64,000 bases of DNA from Kribbella voronezhensis (GCF_004365175.1 NZ_SOCE01000002.1:372001-436000); one strand, 5' to 3'. Positions 11,454-20,397 are shown, numbered from the stretch's first letter. Made by a program: numbers and translations. The notes: a model not told the origin generated them from the letters alone.

Positions 11454-12317
11454 TCACCATCTGCGGGGCAATCGTGGTTGGCGGCAGAGGAAGCTGCCCA
11501 CAGCCAACTCAAGGGCTGGATAGGAGCCCCACAGATCGGGCCGCCGGACAGAGATGATGTGCCAGCCGAGCGCTTCCAATTCTGTACGGCGTGCTTCGTC
11601 GCGCACCTCTTGGTGGGGTCGGGAGTGCCAGCGGTCGGAGTCGTATTCGAGGCCGAGGCGGCGGCCGTCGTCGAGGGGGTCGGGATAGCCGAGGTCGATG
11701 AGGTAGTCGCGATGTGGGCCGCGAACCCGGACTTGCAGATCGGGTTGGCCGAAGTCGGCGTCGATCAGGCGTAAGCGCAGCCAGGATTCGCCGGGCGAGG
11801 CGGCCCGGCGGTCGGCGTACCGGAGGATCTGGCGAGCCTGGATGATGCCGGGTCTGCCCTCGTAAGCAGCGGAAGCGGCGCGCACCGCCCAGCGGTCGGC
11901 GATCCCCGAGCGAAGCATGGCGTCCACCGCTGACAAGGCGAACGGACGCGGAAGTTGCATGGCGAGTTCAACCGTCGTGGCGATCGGACTGGTCACCTTC
12001 AGTTCGCCCACCTGCACCACGTCGGTGGCCTCGCGGGTCCACTGCACGCCGACTTCGCCCTTGGCATGCAGCGCTGTGGTCTCGATGCCGTGGACCCAGG
12101 CGGCGGTCCGCCCGCAAGCGATGCCGTCCGGAGGTAGTAGCAGCGCAACCGCCGCGGCGCGGAGGTCGACCGTGTCAGGCACGCGCACATCGACATAGAC
12201 GTCACTGAGTACCTGGCGGATCTCGCCAGCGCCGAGCAGCCAGCCGAGCTTCTTGCGGACCTGATGGGCTCGGAAGGGGAGGCCGCAGAAGTACAGCGGG
12301 AACTCAGCAGGCAGCAT
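11454..12317 (-). CDS. DUF559/Vsr-like protein (AbiEi-antitoxin-like architecture)
   Basis: A 287-residue protein. The C-terminal part has GLEYDSDRWHS followed by ARRTELEALGWHIISVR, the pattern of the PD-(D/E)XK-like DUF559/Vsr endonuclease fold. The N-terminal 180 residues resemble the winged-helix plus middle region found in actinobacterial proteins often labelled type IV AbiEi antitoxins. No AbiEii-like toxin partner is adjacent, so a toxin-antitoxin role is unsupported here. ATG 12317 has a poor RBS; CATCCT 12 nt upstream could be a -10 for a leaderless transcript. Function unknown, fold assignment moderate. Confidence 0.7.
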   Translation of the reverse strand: MLPAEFPLYFCGLPFRAHQVRKKLGWLLGAGEIRQVLSDVYVDVRVPDTVDLRAAAVALLLPPDGIACGRTAAWVHGIETTALHAKGEVGVQWTREATDVVQVGELKVTSPIATTVELAMQLPRPFALSAVDAMLRSGIADRWAVRAASAAYEGRPGIIQARQILRYADRRAASPGESWLRLRLIDADFGQPDLQVRVRGPHRDYLIDLGYPDPLDDGRRLGLEYDSDRWHSRPHQEVRDEARRTELEALGWHIISVRRPDLWGSYPALELAVGSFLCRQPRLPRRW

Positions 12318-12431
12318 CCGAGAAGGATGACTGAATCAGCAGATCCGCTGCGTTGCGTTGTCCACAGGCTTGCGCCACCGCCTGCTTGGGTCGCCGGCAT
12401 CACCTGGCCCGGGCCGTCGCGGACTGACGGT

Positions 12432-12830
12432 TCAGGCACTCCGCGACGGCACGATTACGCGGGCGTTGATTCGCCAGCCGTTCGTTGTCCGTACCACCTC
12501 GTCCTCGTAGATGACGGTGCCCGCGTGGCCGTTCGCCATTACCGAGAGTCCTTTGGAACGCACTGTGGCGCGGTCGTCGAGTTCGGGGTCGGCTGTGACT
12601 ATCACGTTGGTGACGTGATGTCCGACGGGCTGGTCGCCGGGGGCGGACTTGAAGAGGTCGATCAGTGCGGGCAGTCCGCGGACAATGCCCAGCCCGTAGG
12701 CAGATACGTCGTACGACGCGTCGGGTGTCAGTAGTAGCCCAAGGTCGTCGGATCGGCGATCGTCCGCGAGGTGCCCGTGTAGCGACACCAGTTCGTGTAT
12801 GGCCAGCCGGTCTTCGGTGGTCAGTGGCAT
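12432..12830 (-). CDS. SnoaL/NTF2-like protein
   Basis: A 132-residue protein of the NTF2-like superfamily (small alpha+beta barrel). It opens with a helix (LTTEDRLAIHELVSLHGHL) followed by a region with many Asp residues and ends with GWRINARVIVP, as in SnoaL_4-type proteins. These include polyketide cyclases, dehydratases and many uncharacterised proteins. ATG 12830 has AGGAG five bases upstream; the GTG at 12836 overlaps that RBS. It is divergent from a TetR gene 37 bp away, which probably controls it. Substrate unknown. Confidence 0.75.
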   Translation of the reverse strand: MPLTTEDRLAIHELVSLHGHLADDRRSDDLGLLLTPDASYDVSAYGLGIVRGLPALIDLFKSAPGDQPVGHHVTNVIVTADPELDDRATVRSKGLSVMANGHAGTVIYEDEVVRTTNGWRINARVIVPSRSA

Positions 12831-12867
12831 CGGCACTCCTGAGCGGTCGTGGGGGAGGATGGTGGGG

Positions 12868-13452
12868 ATGACTGATCATAAACGGGGCGCGCGCCCCGCT
12901 TCAACTGGGCCTCGCCGAGCTGATGCCATCGCCAATCGTGCCAAGGTGGTGGCGGCGGCCCGTGAGGCGTTCGAGGCAGAGGGACTCAGCGTGTCCCTCG
13001 ACGAGATCGCCCGGCGGGCCGGCGTCGGTGCGGGCACGGTTCACCGGCACTTCAGGACGAAGGCGGAGCTCGTCGACACGGTCCTCGCCGCCGCGGTTGA
13101 GGACCTTGTGGTGGCGGCGAACTCCTATGCCGCGTCGGACGACGCCGGCTCGGCGCTGCGGGACCTTCTGGTGCGACTGGTCACCGAGGGAGCAGCGGCC
13201 CACGAACTCGCCGCGCGGCTGCAGATCGGCGCAGGCAGCGTCGAGGCGGCAGTGTCGGGACCGGTCGCCGAGCTGAACCGTGCGATGGGCCTACTGCTGT
13301 CCCGCGCCCGCGACTCGGGAGCTGTACGTCACGACGTCGATGACCGCGACCTGGCCGCGCTCATTGCCGCCGCGCACGCCGCGTACGTCCATCCCACCGG
13401 CGGCGACCACGCATTGATGCTGGTGCTGCGATCGCTCGAGGCCCCCACTTGA
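12868..13452 (+). CDS. TetR-family transcriptional regulator
   Basis: A 194-residue TetR/AcrR repressor. The helix-turn-helix is visible as SLDEIARRAGVGAGTVHRHF near 46-65, followed by a helical effector domain. ATG 12868 has GGAGG at the right distance (12854-12858); an ATG at 12859 is also in frame. It is transcribed divergently from the SnoaL-like gene with 37 bp between starts, so the likely target is that gene and itself. No clear palindromic operator was found in the short gap. The ligand is unknown. Confidence 0.88.
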   Translation: MTDHKRGARPASTGPRRADAIANRAKVVAAAREAFEAEGLSVSLDEIARRAGVGAGTVHRHFRTKAELVDTVLAAAVEDLVVAANSYAASDDAGSALRDLLVRLVTEGAAAHELAARLQIGAGSVEAAVSGPVAELNRAMGLLLSRARDSGAVRHDVDDRDLAALIAAAHAAYVHPTGGDHALMLVLRSLEAPT

Positions 13453-13527
13453 GGACCTGAGCTGATCTCGCCGGGGCTGACGGTCCCGGACGAGGCGCGA
13501 GGTAGGAGCGCGGTACGCCGTGGCGTT

Positions 13528-13552
13528 GCCCCCGGGTGTGGACACCCGGGGC
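13528..13552 (+). terminator. Hairpin downstream of the TetR gene
   Basis: CCCCGGGTGT and ACACCCGGGG form a perfect 10-bp stem with a minimal loop, 75 bp after the tetR stop. There is no U-tract, as is usual for actinobacterial terminators. Confidence 0.5.
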
Positions 13553-13681
13553 TTGGCCGCTGTCGGGTGGTGGTGTGTGAGTTCGTATTGGGCAGAGCTA
13601 GTCATGCCGTCGGCGGGGCGGCCGGGGGCGGCGGCGAAATGGGTACGCCTTGCGTCTGAGCCGCGACGGAGGAGCGGCGAG

Positions 13682-13741
13682 CTGGGGTGGGTGGGTGAGC
13701 CGGTCAGTGAGCGACGGAGGAGCGAGCGCAGCGCGAAAGGG
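13682..13741 (-). repeat. Inverted partial copy of the 194-bp repeat
   Basis: The reverse complement of this segment matches the first ~60 bp of the tandem repeat at 10856-11434 with only a few mismatches. It occupies the tetR-DUF349 gap (13453-13784), which has no gene of its own. Confidence 0.75.
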
Positions 13742-13748
13742 CGTCGTA

Positions 13749-13776
13749 CGAGCGGGCCGGACTGCCGGCCCGCTCG
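13749..13776 (-). terminator. Terminator of the DUF349 gene
   Basis: CGAGCGGGCCGG and CCGGCCCGCTCG pair perfectly (12 bp) around a 4-nt loop, 9 bp beyond the stop codon of the minus-strand DUF349 gene. Confidence 0.65.
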
Positions 13777-13784
13777 CGGCAGGC

Positions 13785-15011
13785 TCAGCTGAATTCGGCT
13801 AGGGCGTTTTGGGCTTGGGTCAGCCATTCTCGGCGGGCTGCGATGGATTCGCGGGCTTCGGTGGCCTTCTTGGTGTTGCCTTGGGCCTCGTGTTTGGCGG
13901 CTTGTTTCTCCAGGTCGGCGATGAGCGACTGGAGTTGCTTGACGGTGGCTTCGGCGCGGGCGCGGGCCTCGGGGTTGCTGCGGTTCCAGACCTCGTCCTC
14001 GGCGGACTTGACGGCTTGCTCGACGGCGCGCAGGCGGGCGTCGATCGAGCGCATCGAGTCGCGCGGGATCTTGCCGATGGCGTCCCAGCGGTCGAGCAGG
14101 TCGCGGAGTTGCTCGCGGGCCGCCTTGGCGTCGGTGACGGGCAGGATCGCCTCGATCTCGACCAGGAGCGCTTCCTTCAGAGCCAGGTTGGCGACCTGCT
14201 CCTGGTTCTCCTCGGCCTGTACGGCGTCGCGCGCGCCGAAGAACGCGTCCTGGGCGCTGCGGAAGCGGGCCCACAGCTTGTCGTCGACCTCGCGCGGCGC
14301 GGGACCGGCAGCCTTCCACTGCCTCATGAGGTCGCGGAAGCGGCCCGACGTCGGTCCCCAGTCGGTCGACGACGACAGCGATTCGGCCTCGGCGGCGAGG
14401 CGTTCCTTCACCACGGCCGCCTCGTCGCGCTTGGAGGACAGCTCGGCGAAGTGCTGCTTGCGGTGCCGCGTGTACGTCGTCCGCGCGGAGGAGAACCGGT
14501 GCCACAGTTCGTCGTCGCTGGACTTGTCGAGCCGGGGGAGCGCCTTCCATTCGTCCAACAGCTCGCGGAGCCGGGTGACGCCGTGCCGCCAGTCGGTGCC
14601 GGCGGCGATCGTCTCGGCCTCGACGGCGATCTTGGTCTTGGCCTCGCGGGCCTCCTCGACCTTCGCCGCGCGCTCGGCCTTCTTCTTCTCCCGCTGCTGG
14701 GCGACCAGTGGGGTGAGCGCGTCGAGCCGGGCCCGCAGCCCGTCGAGGTCACCGACGGCCTGGGCCTCGTCGATGGCGGCGGTCACCTTCTTCACGGCCG
14801 CGCGGGCGTCGTCGGGGGAGACCGTGCCGGCCTGGACCCGCTTCTCCAGCAGGTCGACCTCGAAGGCGAGGGCGTCGTACCGCCGGGTGTAGAAGGCGAG
14901 CGCCTCGTCGGGGTTGGCGTCCGGCCACTGGCCGACCGCTCGTTCGCCGTCCTTGGTCCGTACGAAGACCGTTCCGTCGTCTGCTACCCGGCCCCAGCTT
15001 TCCTCGGCCAC
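13785..15011 (-). CDS. DUF349-domain protein
   Basis: A 408-residue, highly charged, almost wholly helical cytoplasmic protein made of about three to four DUF349 repeats. Each repeat has a Trp-rich signature such as LLDEWKALPRLDKSSDDELW, LMRQWKAAGPAPREVDDKLW or LLDRWDAIGKIPRD. DUF349 proteins are widespread in bacteria with no agreed function. The start is GTG 15011 (reads MAEESWG), with AAGGGG upstream. It lies divergently from the MBL-hisS-aspS unit with a 279-bp gap, a position it keeps in many actinobacteria. Confidence 0.88.
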   Translation of the reverse strand: MAEESWGRVADDGTVFVRTKDGERAVGQWPDANPDEALAFYTRRYDALAFEVDLLEKRVQAGTVSPDDARAAVKKVTAAIDEAQAVGDLDGLRARLDALTPLVAQQREKKKAERAAKVEEAREAKTKIAVEAETIAAGTDWRHGVTRLRELLDEWKALPRLDKSSDDELWHRFSSARTTYTRHRKQHFAELSSKRDEAAVVKERLAAEAESLSSSTDWGPTSGRFRDLMRQWKAAGPAPREVDDKLWARFRSAQDAFFGARDAVQAEENQEQVANLALKEALLVEIEAILPVTDAKAAREQLRDLLDRWDAIGKIPRDSMRSIDARLRAVEQAVKSAEDEVWNRSNPEARARAEATVKQLQSLIADLEKQAAKHEAQGNTKKATEARESIAARREWLTQAQNALAEFS

Positions 15012-15290
15012 AACTCGCCCCTTCCGGCGGTATGTACTGCGCTCGTGCCCATTCTGGTCAGTCGCCGGTTCAACCGGGTCAACAGGGGTCCAGCCGGGCG
15101 CGTCGGGACCTGTCCCGACGCTTATCCCTGAACAATCACAAACTCGCCGCCGCTACGCAACGGGGTTGCCGTCACAATCGGGGACAATCGCGCGAGCGAC
15201 CGGGCCCGATCGCGGTCCAATCCGGTGCGGAGCCGGTACCACGGGACCGGTAACCTTGGCTGGTCCCCATCTGTTCCAGGAAGGTCAGTC
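15012..15290 (+). promoter_or_regulatory. Divergent promoter region of the DUF349 gene and MBL-hisS-aspS
   Basis: No gene is seen in these 279 bp. TAACCT at 15251-15256 is a possible -10 for the MBL gene (start 15291). No T-box or other tRNA-sensing leader was recognised upstream of the hisS unit. Confidence 0.25.
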
Positions 15291-15977
15291 GTGCTCATCG
15301 CCGGGTTCCCCGCGGGTTCGTGGGGTACGAACTGCTACGTCGTCGCCACCGGCCAGGGCGCGGAGTGCATCGTCATCGATCCCGGCCAGGACGCGGCCGC
15401 GGGTGTGGACCAGGTCGTCCGCGAGAACAAGCTGAAGCCGGTCGCGGTCCTGCTCACGCACGGCCACATCGACCACATGTTCTCGGTCCTGCCCGTCTGC
15501 GGCAGCTACGACGCCACCGCCTGGATCCACCCGGACGACCGGCACCTGCTCAGCGACCCGATGGCCGGGATCAGCCCGGAGAGTGCCCGGATGCTGCTCG
15601 GTGGGAACCACACCTTCGCCGAGCCGGACGACGTGGCCGAGCTCAAGGACGGTCTGAGCGTCGAGCTGGCCGGCCTGCGGTTCGCGGTCGACCACACCCC
15701 GGGGCACACGAGAGGCTCGGTCACCTTCACCACGCCGTACGACGGGCCCGAGGACGTACCAGCGATTCTTTTCTCCGGTGACGTGTTGTTCGCCGGGTCG
15801 ATCGGCCGGACGGATCTGCCAGGCGGCGACCATCCGGCGATGCTGCATACGTTGGCCACCAAGATCCTGCCGATGCGCGACGAGATCGTCGTCCTGCCGG
15901 GTCATGGCGGCCAGACCACGATCGGCCGGGAAAAGGCGACCAACCCTTACCTGCAGGACCTGGAGATATCGAAATGA
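15291..15977 (+). CDS. MBL-fold metallo-hydrolase (glyoxalase II-like)
   Basis: A 228-residue metallo-beta-lactamase-fold hydrolase. Metal-ligand motifs are intact: THGHIDH, HTPGH, the bridging Asp in FSGDVLFAGSIGRTD, and the terminal LPGHGGQTTIG. This pattern fits the glyoxalase II / hydroxyacylglutathione hydrolase-like subgroup, but the actinobacterial substrate is not established. GTG 15291 is chosen because AGGAAGG sits 5-12 bp upstream. It is 10 bp before hisS, a conserved neighbour in actinobacteria. Confidence 0.9.
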   Translation: MLIAGFPAGSWGTNCYVVATGQGAECIVIDPGQDAAAGVDQVVRENKLKPVAVLLTHGHIDHMFSVLPVCGSYDATAWIHPDDRHLLSDPMAGISPESARMLLGGNHTFAEPDDVAELKDGLSVELAGLRFAVDHTPGHTRGSVTFTTPYDGPEDVPAILFSGDVLFAGSIGRTDLPGGDHPAMLHTLATKILPMRDEIVVLPGHGGQTTIGREKATNPYLQDLEISK

Positions 15978-15987
15978 GCAAGGCGGC

Positions 15988-17322
15988 ATGAGCAAGATCG
16001 GCCCCATGAGCGGGTTCCCCGAATTCCTTCCCGCGGATCGGATCGTCGAGCAGCACTTCCTCGACGTGATCCGCGAGACCTTCGAGCTGCACGGTTTCGC
16101 GTCGATCGAGACGCGGGCGGTGGAGCCGGTGGAGCGCCTGTCCAACCAGGGCGAGGACGCGGACAAAGAGATCTACGGCGTACGACGGCTCGCCGCGGCC
16201 GCCGATGACGAGGGCCCGGGCATCGGGTTGCACTTCGACCTGACAGTGCCGTTCGCGCGGTACGTGCTGGAGCACGCCGGCAAGCTGGTGTTCCCGTTCC
16301 GGCGCTACCAGATCCAGAAGGTGTGGCGGGGTGAGCGCCCGCAAGAGGGCAGGTATCGCGAGTTCACCCAGGCCGACATCGACATCGTGGACATCGGCAC
16401 GCTGCCGAGCCACTACGAGGTCGAGTTGCCGCTGGTGATCGCCGATGCGCTCCGCAAGCTGCCGGTGCCCGAGTTCGTCATCAAGGTGAACAATCGCAAG
16501 ATCCCCGAGGGCTTCTACCGCGGTCTCGGCCTGGACGACGTGGCGACCATGCTGCGGATCGTCGACAAGATCGACAAGATCGGTCCGGAGAAGGTGGTCG
16601 AGCGGCTGATCGAGGCGGGCGCGACCGACAAGCAGGCCAAGCTCGCCGTCCAGTTGGCCGACATTTCCAGCACCGACACCTCGTTCGTGGAGAAGGTCCG
16701 GGCGCTCGGGGTCGAGCACGAGATCCTCGACGAGGGTCTCGAGCAGCTCAGCCAGGTGATGGCTGCCGCCGAGGAGCACGCGCCCGGGTTGCTGATGGCT
16801 GACCTGCGGATCGCTCGCGGACTGGACTACTACACCGGTGCGGTCTACGAGATCTACCTCGTCGGCCAGGAGTCGTTCGGCTCCGTCGGCGGCGGTGGCC
16901 GGTACGACGCGCTCGCCAGCGACGGCAAGACGACCTACCCCGGTGTCGGGATCTCCATCGGCATCTCGCGGCTCGTGCACCGGCTGGTCAGCCAGGGCCT
17001 GCTGAAGAGCACCCGCAGTACGCCGACCGCGGTACTCGTTGCCCTCAACAACGAAGACGAGCGCTCCGACGCGCTCCGGACCGCGGCGGTGCTGCGCGGC
17101 CGGGGGATCCCGGTCGAGGTGGCGCCGGCGGCGGCGAAGTTCGGCAAGCAGATCAAGTTCGCCGATCGCCGCGGGATCCCGTTCGTCTGGTTCACCACCG
17201 AGAACGGACCGGAAGTGAAGGACATTCGCAGCGGTGAGCAGGTGCCGGCCGATCCGGCGACCTGGGCCCCGCCCGCGCACGACGTACGACCCAGTATCGA
17301 AACCCCTCAGGAGAACTCGTGA
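15988..17322 (+). CDS. hisS: Histidyl-tRNA synthetase
   Basis: A 444-residue class II aminoacyl-tRNA synthetase that charges tRNA-His. Motif 2 region EGRYREFTQADIDIV, the histidine-binding sequence IARGLDYYTGAVYE and motif 3 GVGISIGISRLVHRL are all present, followed by the C-terminal anticodon-binding domain. ATG 15988 has AAGGCGG upstream and sits 10 bp after the MBL gene. The stop overlaps the aspS start by 4 bp (GTGA), so the two synthetases are co-expressed. Confidence 0.96.
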   Translation: MSKIGPMSGFPEFLPADRIVEQHFLDVIRETFELHGFASIETRAVEPVERLSNQGEDADKEIYGVRRLAAAADDEGPGIGLHFDLTVPFARYVLEHAGKLVFPFRRYQIQKVWRGERPQEGRYREFTQADIDIVDIGTLPSHYEVELPLVIADALRKLPVPEFVIKVNNRKIPEGFYRGLGLDDVATMLRIVDKIDKIGPEKVVERLIEAGATDKQAKLAVQLADISSTDTSFVEKVRALGVEHEILDEGLEQLSQVMAAAEEHAPGLLMADLRIARGLDYYTGAVYEIYLVGQESFGSVGGGGRYDALASDGKTTYPGVGISIGISRLVHRLVSQGLLKSTRSTPTAVLVALNNEDERSDALRTAAVLRGRGIPVEVAPAAAKFGKQIKFADRRGIPFVWFTTENGPEVKDIRSGEQVPADPATWAPPAHDVRPSIETPQENS

Positions 17323-19115
17323 TCCGTACCCATTCCGCCGGCTCGCTCAGGGCCGAGCACAACGGGCAGACCGTCACGCTGGCGGGCTGGGTCGCGCGGC
17401 GGCGTGACCACGGTGGCGTGGCGTTCATCGACCTGCGCGACTCCAGCGGCACGGTCCAGGTCGTCATCCGCGACGAAGAGGCCGCGGGCGAACTGCGCGC
17501 GGAGTACTGCCTGAAGATCGTCGGCGCGGTCTCGCCGCGGCCCGAGGGCAACGCGAACCCGAACCTGCCGACCGGTGAGATCGAGATCATCGCCAGCGAG
17601 GTCGAGGTCCTCAACGAGGCCGCCCCGCTGCCGTTCCCGGTCGAGGAGCACCACGCGACCCCGGTGAACGAGGAGGTCCGGCTGAAGTACCGGTACCTCG
17701 ACCTGCGCCGCCAGGGTCCGGGGGCCGCGCTGCGGCTGCGGAGCAAGGTGAACAAGGCGGCCCGCGACGTGCTCGCCAGGCACGACTTCGTCGAGATCGA
17801 GACGCCGACGCTGACCAAGTCGACGCCGGAAGGCGCCCGGGACTTCCTCGTCCCGGCCCGACTGAACCCGGGTTCCTGGTACGCGTTGCCGCAGTCGCCG
17901 CAGCTGTTCAAGCAGTTGCTGATGGTGGCCGGGATGGAGCGCTACTACCAGATCGCCCGCTGCTACCGCGACGAGGACTTCCGCGCCGACCGGCAGCCGG
18001 AGTTCACCCAGCTCGACATCGAGATGAGCTTCGTCGACCAGGACGACATCATCGCGCTGTCCGAGGAGATCCTCACCGAGCTGTGGAAGCTCGCCGGCCA
18101 CGAGATCCAGACCCCGATCCAGCGGATGACGTACGCCGAGGCGATGGCCCGCTTCGGCAGCGACAAGCCCGATCTGCGGATGGGCCTGGAGCTCGTCGAG
18201 TGCACGGACTACTTCAAGAACACGCCGTTCCGGGTCTTCCAGGCTCAGTACGTCGGCGCTGTGGTGATGCCGGGTGGCGCCGACCAGCCGCGCAAGCAGC
18301 TGGACGCGTGGCAGGACTGGGCCAAGCAGCGTGGTGCGCGCGGTCTCGCGTACGTGCTGGTCGGCCAGGACGGCGAGCTGGCCGGTCCGGTCGCCAAGAA
18401 CCTGTCCGAGGAGGAGCGCGCCGGCCTGGCCGACCACGTCGGTGCGAAGCCGGGTGACTGCATCTTCTTCGCCGCGGGCGCGGTCAAGGCCTCGCGGGCA
18501 CTGCTCGGCGCGGCCCGGCTGGAGATCGGCCGCCGCGGCGGGCTGATCGACGAGTCGGCCTGGTCGTTCGTCTGGGTGGTCGACGCCCCGCTGTTCGAGC
18601 CGGCCGACGACGCGACGGCCGCTGGTGACGTCGCCGTCGGTTCGGGCGCCTGGACCGCGGTGCACCACGCGTTCACGTCGCCGAAGCCGGACTCGCTGGC
18701 CACGTTCGACACCGATCCGGGCAGCGCGCTCGCCTACGCGTACGACATCGTGTGCAACGGCAACGAGATCGGGGGTGGGTCGATCCGTATCCACCGCGAG
18801 GACGTGCAGAAGCGCGTGTTCAAGGTGATGGGGCTGACCGACGAGGAGGCGACCGAGAAGTTCGGCTTCCTGCTCGACGCGTTCAAGTTCGGCGCGCCGC
18901 CGCACGGCGGGATCGCGTTCGGCTGGGACCGGATCACCGCGCTGCTGGCCGGCGCCGACTCGATCCGCGACGTGATCGCGTTCCCGAAGTCGGGCGGCGG
19001 CTTCGACCCGCTGACCTCGGCCCCGGCGCCGATCACCCCGGCCCAGCGCAAGGAGGCCGGCGTCGACGCCAAGCCCGAGCCGAAGGGCGAGGAGAAGGCC
19101 GAAGCCAAGCAGTAG
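17319..19115 (+). CDS. aspS: Aspartyl-tRNA synthetase, predicted non-discriminating type
   Basis: A 598-residue bacterial-type AspRS: N-terminal OB-fold anticodon domain, class II core (FRADRQPEFTQLDIEMSF), GAD insertion domain and C-terminal motif 3 (HGGIAFGWDRI). In the anticodon-binding strand the sequence is RRRDHGG with His31; His here is associated with AspRS enzymes that also charge tRNA-Asn, whereas discriminating enzymes have Leu. Start GTG 17319 with CAGGAGA upstream, overlapping the hisS stop. A Lys/Glu/Ala tail ends the protein. Discrimination status is inferred. Confidence 0.95.
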   Translation: MIRTHSAGSLRAEHNGQTVTLAGWVARRRDHGGVAFIDLRDSSGTVQVVIRDEEAAGELRAEYCLKIVGAVSPRPEGNANPNLPTGEIEIIASEVEVLNEAAPLPFPVEEHHATPVNEEVRLKYRYLDLRRQGPGAALRLRSKVNKAARDVLARHDFVEIETPTLTKSTPEGARDFLVPARLNPGSWYALPQSPQLFKQLLMVAGMERYYQIARCYRDEDFRADRQPEFTQLDIEMSFVDQDDIIALSEEILTELWKLAGHEIQTPIQRMTYAEAMARFGSDKPDLRMGLELVECTDYFKNTPFRVFQAQYVGAVVMPGGADQPRKQLDAWQDWAKQRGARGLAYVLVGQDGELAGPVAKNLSEEERAGLADHVGAKPGDCIFFAAGAVKASRALLGAARLEIGRRGGLIDESAWSFVWVVDAPLFEPADDATAAGDVAVGSGAWTAVHHAFTSPKPDSLATFDTDPGSALAYAYDIVCNGNEIGGGSIRIHREDVQKRVFKVMGLTDEEATEKFGFLLDAFKFGAPPHGGIAFGWDRITALLAGADSIRDVIAFPKSGGGFDPLTSAPAPITPAQRKEAGVDAKPEPKGEEKAEAKQ

Positions 19116-19143
19116 CCAGTGCTGCTCCCGAGCGGGAGACTAC

Positions 19144-19181
19144 GCAGCGTGCCGTGGCAGTTACCTGCCACGGCACGCTGC
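19144..19181 (+). terminator. Terminator of the hisS-aspS unit
   Basis: A perfect 17-bp stem (GCAGCGTGCCGTGGCAG with its complement) closes on the 4-nt loop TTAC, 28 bp after the aspS stop. It is the strongest hairpin in this part of the window. Confidence 0.8.
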
Positions 19182-19302
19182 ATTCGGGTGGAAAGGGTTG
19201 AGCTTCCCACTGGGCCGGTGGAAAGTAACTGCATTGCCACGCGCGATAGGCAATTTTTCACCACGTGGTTCCCAGAGCCCTCCGCCCCGCCCGGGAGAAG
19301 TC

Positions 19303-20268
19303 ATGCCGAAACCTCGAATCCGCCGTCTGCTCAGCTCGGTCCTGGCCTTGGCCGGGATCACCGCCGCCGGCCTCGTCGCTGCCACCCCCGCCCACGCCGC
19401 CGTCTTCCAGACCTACGGGAGCGGGGTCAACGTCCGCGCCGACGCCTACCTCTCGTCGGCGGTGGTCCGCACGCTGTCCGGCCCGACCTCCATCGACGTG
19501 GACTGCCAGAAGGAAGGCGACCTGGTCACCGTCTCCGGTGGCTCCAGCAAGTGGTGGGCACACATCCCCGCCTTCGGTGGCTACGTCACGGTCGCCTATG
19601 TGGCGATCCCCGAGGACAAGCTGCCCGGCGTACCGGAGTGCGGAGGCGCTGACCCGAATCCGCCGAGCGGTGACGTCACGCTGGCCGACGTACAGGCCAT
19701 GTTCGGCAGCCGGATCGCGAACCCGTCGATCGTGGAGACCGGACTGCCGTCGCTGAACCAGGCGATGCGGGACGCGAACATCACCACGCCGTACCGCAAG
19801 GCAGCCTTCCTGGCCACGCTGGTGCACGAGTCGCGGCTCGAGTACAACATCCGCGAGATCGGCGACACCCGGCTGTACGGCGGTCGCGGCTACATCCAGT
19901 TGACCGGCGACTTCAACTATCGCCCGGCCGGTCAGTACTTCGGGATCGACCTGCTCGGCAATCCCGAGCTGGCCCGTTCGCTGCAGTGGAGCGCCCCGAT
20001 CGCCCGCTGGTACTGGACTGTTGCCCGCAACATCAATCCGTACGCCGACGCGCTCAACATGGGCAAGGTGGACGCGGCGATCGGCTTCCCGGCGGGTACG
20101 GAGGACCAGGGTCGCTGCGACTCCTTCAAGAACGCCCTGCGCTACCTCACCGGCTCGGTCCCGGCCGGCGTGATCTGCACCCGGTCGAAGGCGCTCGCCG
20201 GTGACACCAGCAAGCTGAGCCGCGCCCAGTTCGACGCCCTCGGCAAGGTGGGCACCGGCCTCGGCTGA
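19303..20268 (+). CDS. Secreted GH19-like chitinase/lysozyme with SH3-like domain
   Basis: A 321-residue exported protein. A Sec signal peptide (RIRRLLSSVLALAGITAAG... ending AHA, cleavage near residue 32) is followed by an SH3-like region (FQTYGSGVNVRADAYLSSA) and a compact GH19-type lysozyme/chitinase domain with VHESRLEYN and GRGYIQLTGDFNYRPAG. The Glu of HES is the likely catalytic acid. Either chitin or peptidoglycan could be the substrate; the SH3 domain hints at cell wall. ATG 19303 has GGGAGAAG upstream. It follows the aspS terminator and is probably monocistronic. Confidence 0.85.
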   Translation: MPKPRIRRLLSSVLALAGITAAGLVAATPAHAAVFQTYGSGVNVRADAYLSSAVVRTLSGPTSIDVDCQKEGDLVTVSGGSSKWWAHIPAFGGYVTVAYVAIPEDKLPGVPECGGADPNPPSGDVTLADVQAMFGSRIANPSIVETGLPSLNQAMRDANITTPYRKAAFLATLVHESRLEYNIREIGDTRLYGGRGYIQLTGDFNYRPAGQYFGIDLLGNPELARSLQWSAPIARWYWTVARNINPYADALNMGKVDAAIGFPAGTEDQGRCDSFKNALRYLTGSVPAGVICTRSKALAGDTSKLSRAQFDALGKVGTGLG

Positions 20269-20385
20269 TCCCACCACAACCGAAGCCGGCCAGACGCGCC
20301 CCAGCCGGGTGATCGCCGGGATCGCGAGGAAGGTGAAGCCGGCGTACAGCTGGGTCGTGTTGCCGTCGGGCCACCTGGCGGTGGT

Positions 20386-20391
20386 TAGCCT
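20386..20391 (+). promoter_or_regulatory. -10 element of the AraC gene (leaderless)
   Basis: TAGCCT starts exactly 12 nt before GTG 20398, placing the expected transcription start at the start codon. Confidence 0.5.
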
Positions 20392-20397
20392 CGAGGG

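Noticed and set aside
10147..11523. Long + strand and minus-strand frames across the 194-bp repeats, with repeating peptides
   Set aside because: The peptides recur only because the DNA repeats. They overlap the lipoprotein gene out of frame and have no RBS or recognisable domain.
11454..12317. Type IV toxin-antitoxin locus (AbiE)
   Set aside because: The gene has an AbiEi-like layout but no nucleotidyltransferase (AbiEii) gene is next to it, so a toxin-antitoxin call is not supported.
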